Shown: in pieces, positions 5,981 through 6,205 of the stretch
Layout: each line of letters opens with the position of its first letter
Numbering within the stretch: the stretch's first letter is position 1
DNA from: Thermoplasmata archaeon
GTDB lineage: Archaea; Thermoplasmatota; Thermoplasmata; Thermoplasmatales; Thermoplasmataceae
Assembly: GCA_021811505.1 (NCBI GenBank)
Contig: JAJZOM010000285.1
Location: 1 to 6,205, forward strand
Reading direction: 5' to 3'
Length of the DNA stretch: 6,205 nt
Program-made: the position numbers and the translations under genes
The notes under the pieces: generated by a model
Seen by the model: the letters and a program-made list of their open reading frames with translations, nothing else
Databases searched by the model: none
Told to the model about the DNA's origin: nothing

Positions 5981-6205
5981 CCACCGATGACTGGAACTAT
6001 GTTTTTTAGAAAGAGTGGTCAAATAAACACTCCTCGTTCACGGTATCTTGTATGCTGGCTAAATACTGGTCTTTCTAACGTGAAATATTTATTCAGCATG
6101 CTTGAGCATAAGTTGGAATGGGCAGTTTTTGATTCACAGAGAGTGGCAAATTCACAGAAGCATTGAATGTACATACTCTGATGACCGGATTCTTCCATGG
6201 GGTTG

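Larger units (their letters stand above)
5881..6205. other. Intergenic region upstream of rpoE1, no convincing gene
   Basis: Apart from the rpoE1 promoter, I find no gene I can support in this 325-base stretch. Two short frames exist. A plus-strand frame from ATG 5987 to TGA 6166 encodes 59 residues. A minus-strand frame from ATG 6198 to TGA 6019, also 59 residues, is open upstream to the window edge. Neither resembles a family I know. The plus frame uses codons such as CGT, CGG and CTA beside AGA, unlike the AGA/AGG-rich style of the neighbouring genes, and the minus frame is Cys-rich and featureless. Small repeats are present: the direct repeat ATTCACAGA at 6132-6140 and 6150-6158, the inverted repeat ATGCT-TG-AGCAT at 6098-6109, and a structured segment at 5928-5980. 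The area could be plain spacer, a decayed gene or the edge of a neighbouring locus. Confidence 0.5.

Noticed and set aside
6006..6078. Inverted repeat TTAGAAAG / CTTTCTAA, 57 nt apart, as insertion-sequence ends
   Set aside because: Eight AT-rich bases are easily met by chance; there is no transposase and no flanking target duplication.
5941..6110. Possible tRNA in the right-hand spacer because of nested hairpins
   Set aside because: No T-arm GTTCRANNC-like sequence, no proper acceptor stem of 7 bp and no anticodon arm of the right geometry could be placed on either strand.
6177..6186. TGATGA as a possible box C of a C/D small RNA
   Set aside because: The base before it is C rather than a purine, and no paired box D or internal C'/D' boxes can be placed before the window ends.

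Overview
The window is archaeal. It holds a block of information-processing genes, all read from the minus strand: RNA polymerase subunit Rpo7, elongation factor Spt4, two eukaryote-type ribosomal proteins (S24e and S27ae) and a large Lhr-type helicase. The two clear upstream signals are archaeal TATA boxes placed for leaderless or nearly leaderless transcripts, and one internal gene has a Shine-Dalgarno site complementary to the archaeal 16S 3' end. Base composition is moderately AT-rich. The leaderless layout would suit a euryarchaeon such as a member of the Thermoplasmata, but that placement is a guess; only 'archaeon' is secure.

Layout in the direction of transcription, from right to left. 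Positions 6205-5881 hold no convincing gene, only a promoter and some predicted secondary structure. A tight cluster follows: rpoE1/rpo7 (5880-5305), spt4 (5292-5098, TTG start), GTP-dependent dephospho-CoA kinase of the DUF359 family (5120-4614), rps24e (4620-4321) and rps27ae (4318-4136). These five genes overlap or lie 12 nt or less apart and read as one operon driven by the promoter at about 5910. A DUF763 gene (4111-3008) follows after 24 nt. After an 85-nt spacer with its own TATA box comes a large DExH helicase of the Lhr family (2922 to the left edge). This is the largest gene in the window. It is open for 974 codons and leaves the window without a stop.

Functionally, Rpo7 (polymerase stalk), Spt4 (processivity factor with Spt5) and the two ribosomal proteins join transcription to translation. 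The DUF359 kinase performs the last step of archaeal coenzyme A synthesis and is a long-standing passenger in this cluster. DUF763 and Lhr next to each other form a second, nucleic-acid-oriented block. DUF763 has a helix-hairpin-helix-like segment but no established function, and it is the least understood gene here.

I see no CRISPR array, insertion sequence, tRNA or rRNA. The most interesting points are the DUF763-Lhr adjacency, the long C-terminal region of Lhr, the Cys-Cys-Cys-His zinc site in Spt4, and a possible three-way-junction fold upstream of rpoE1.
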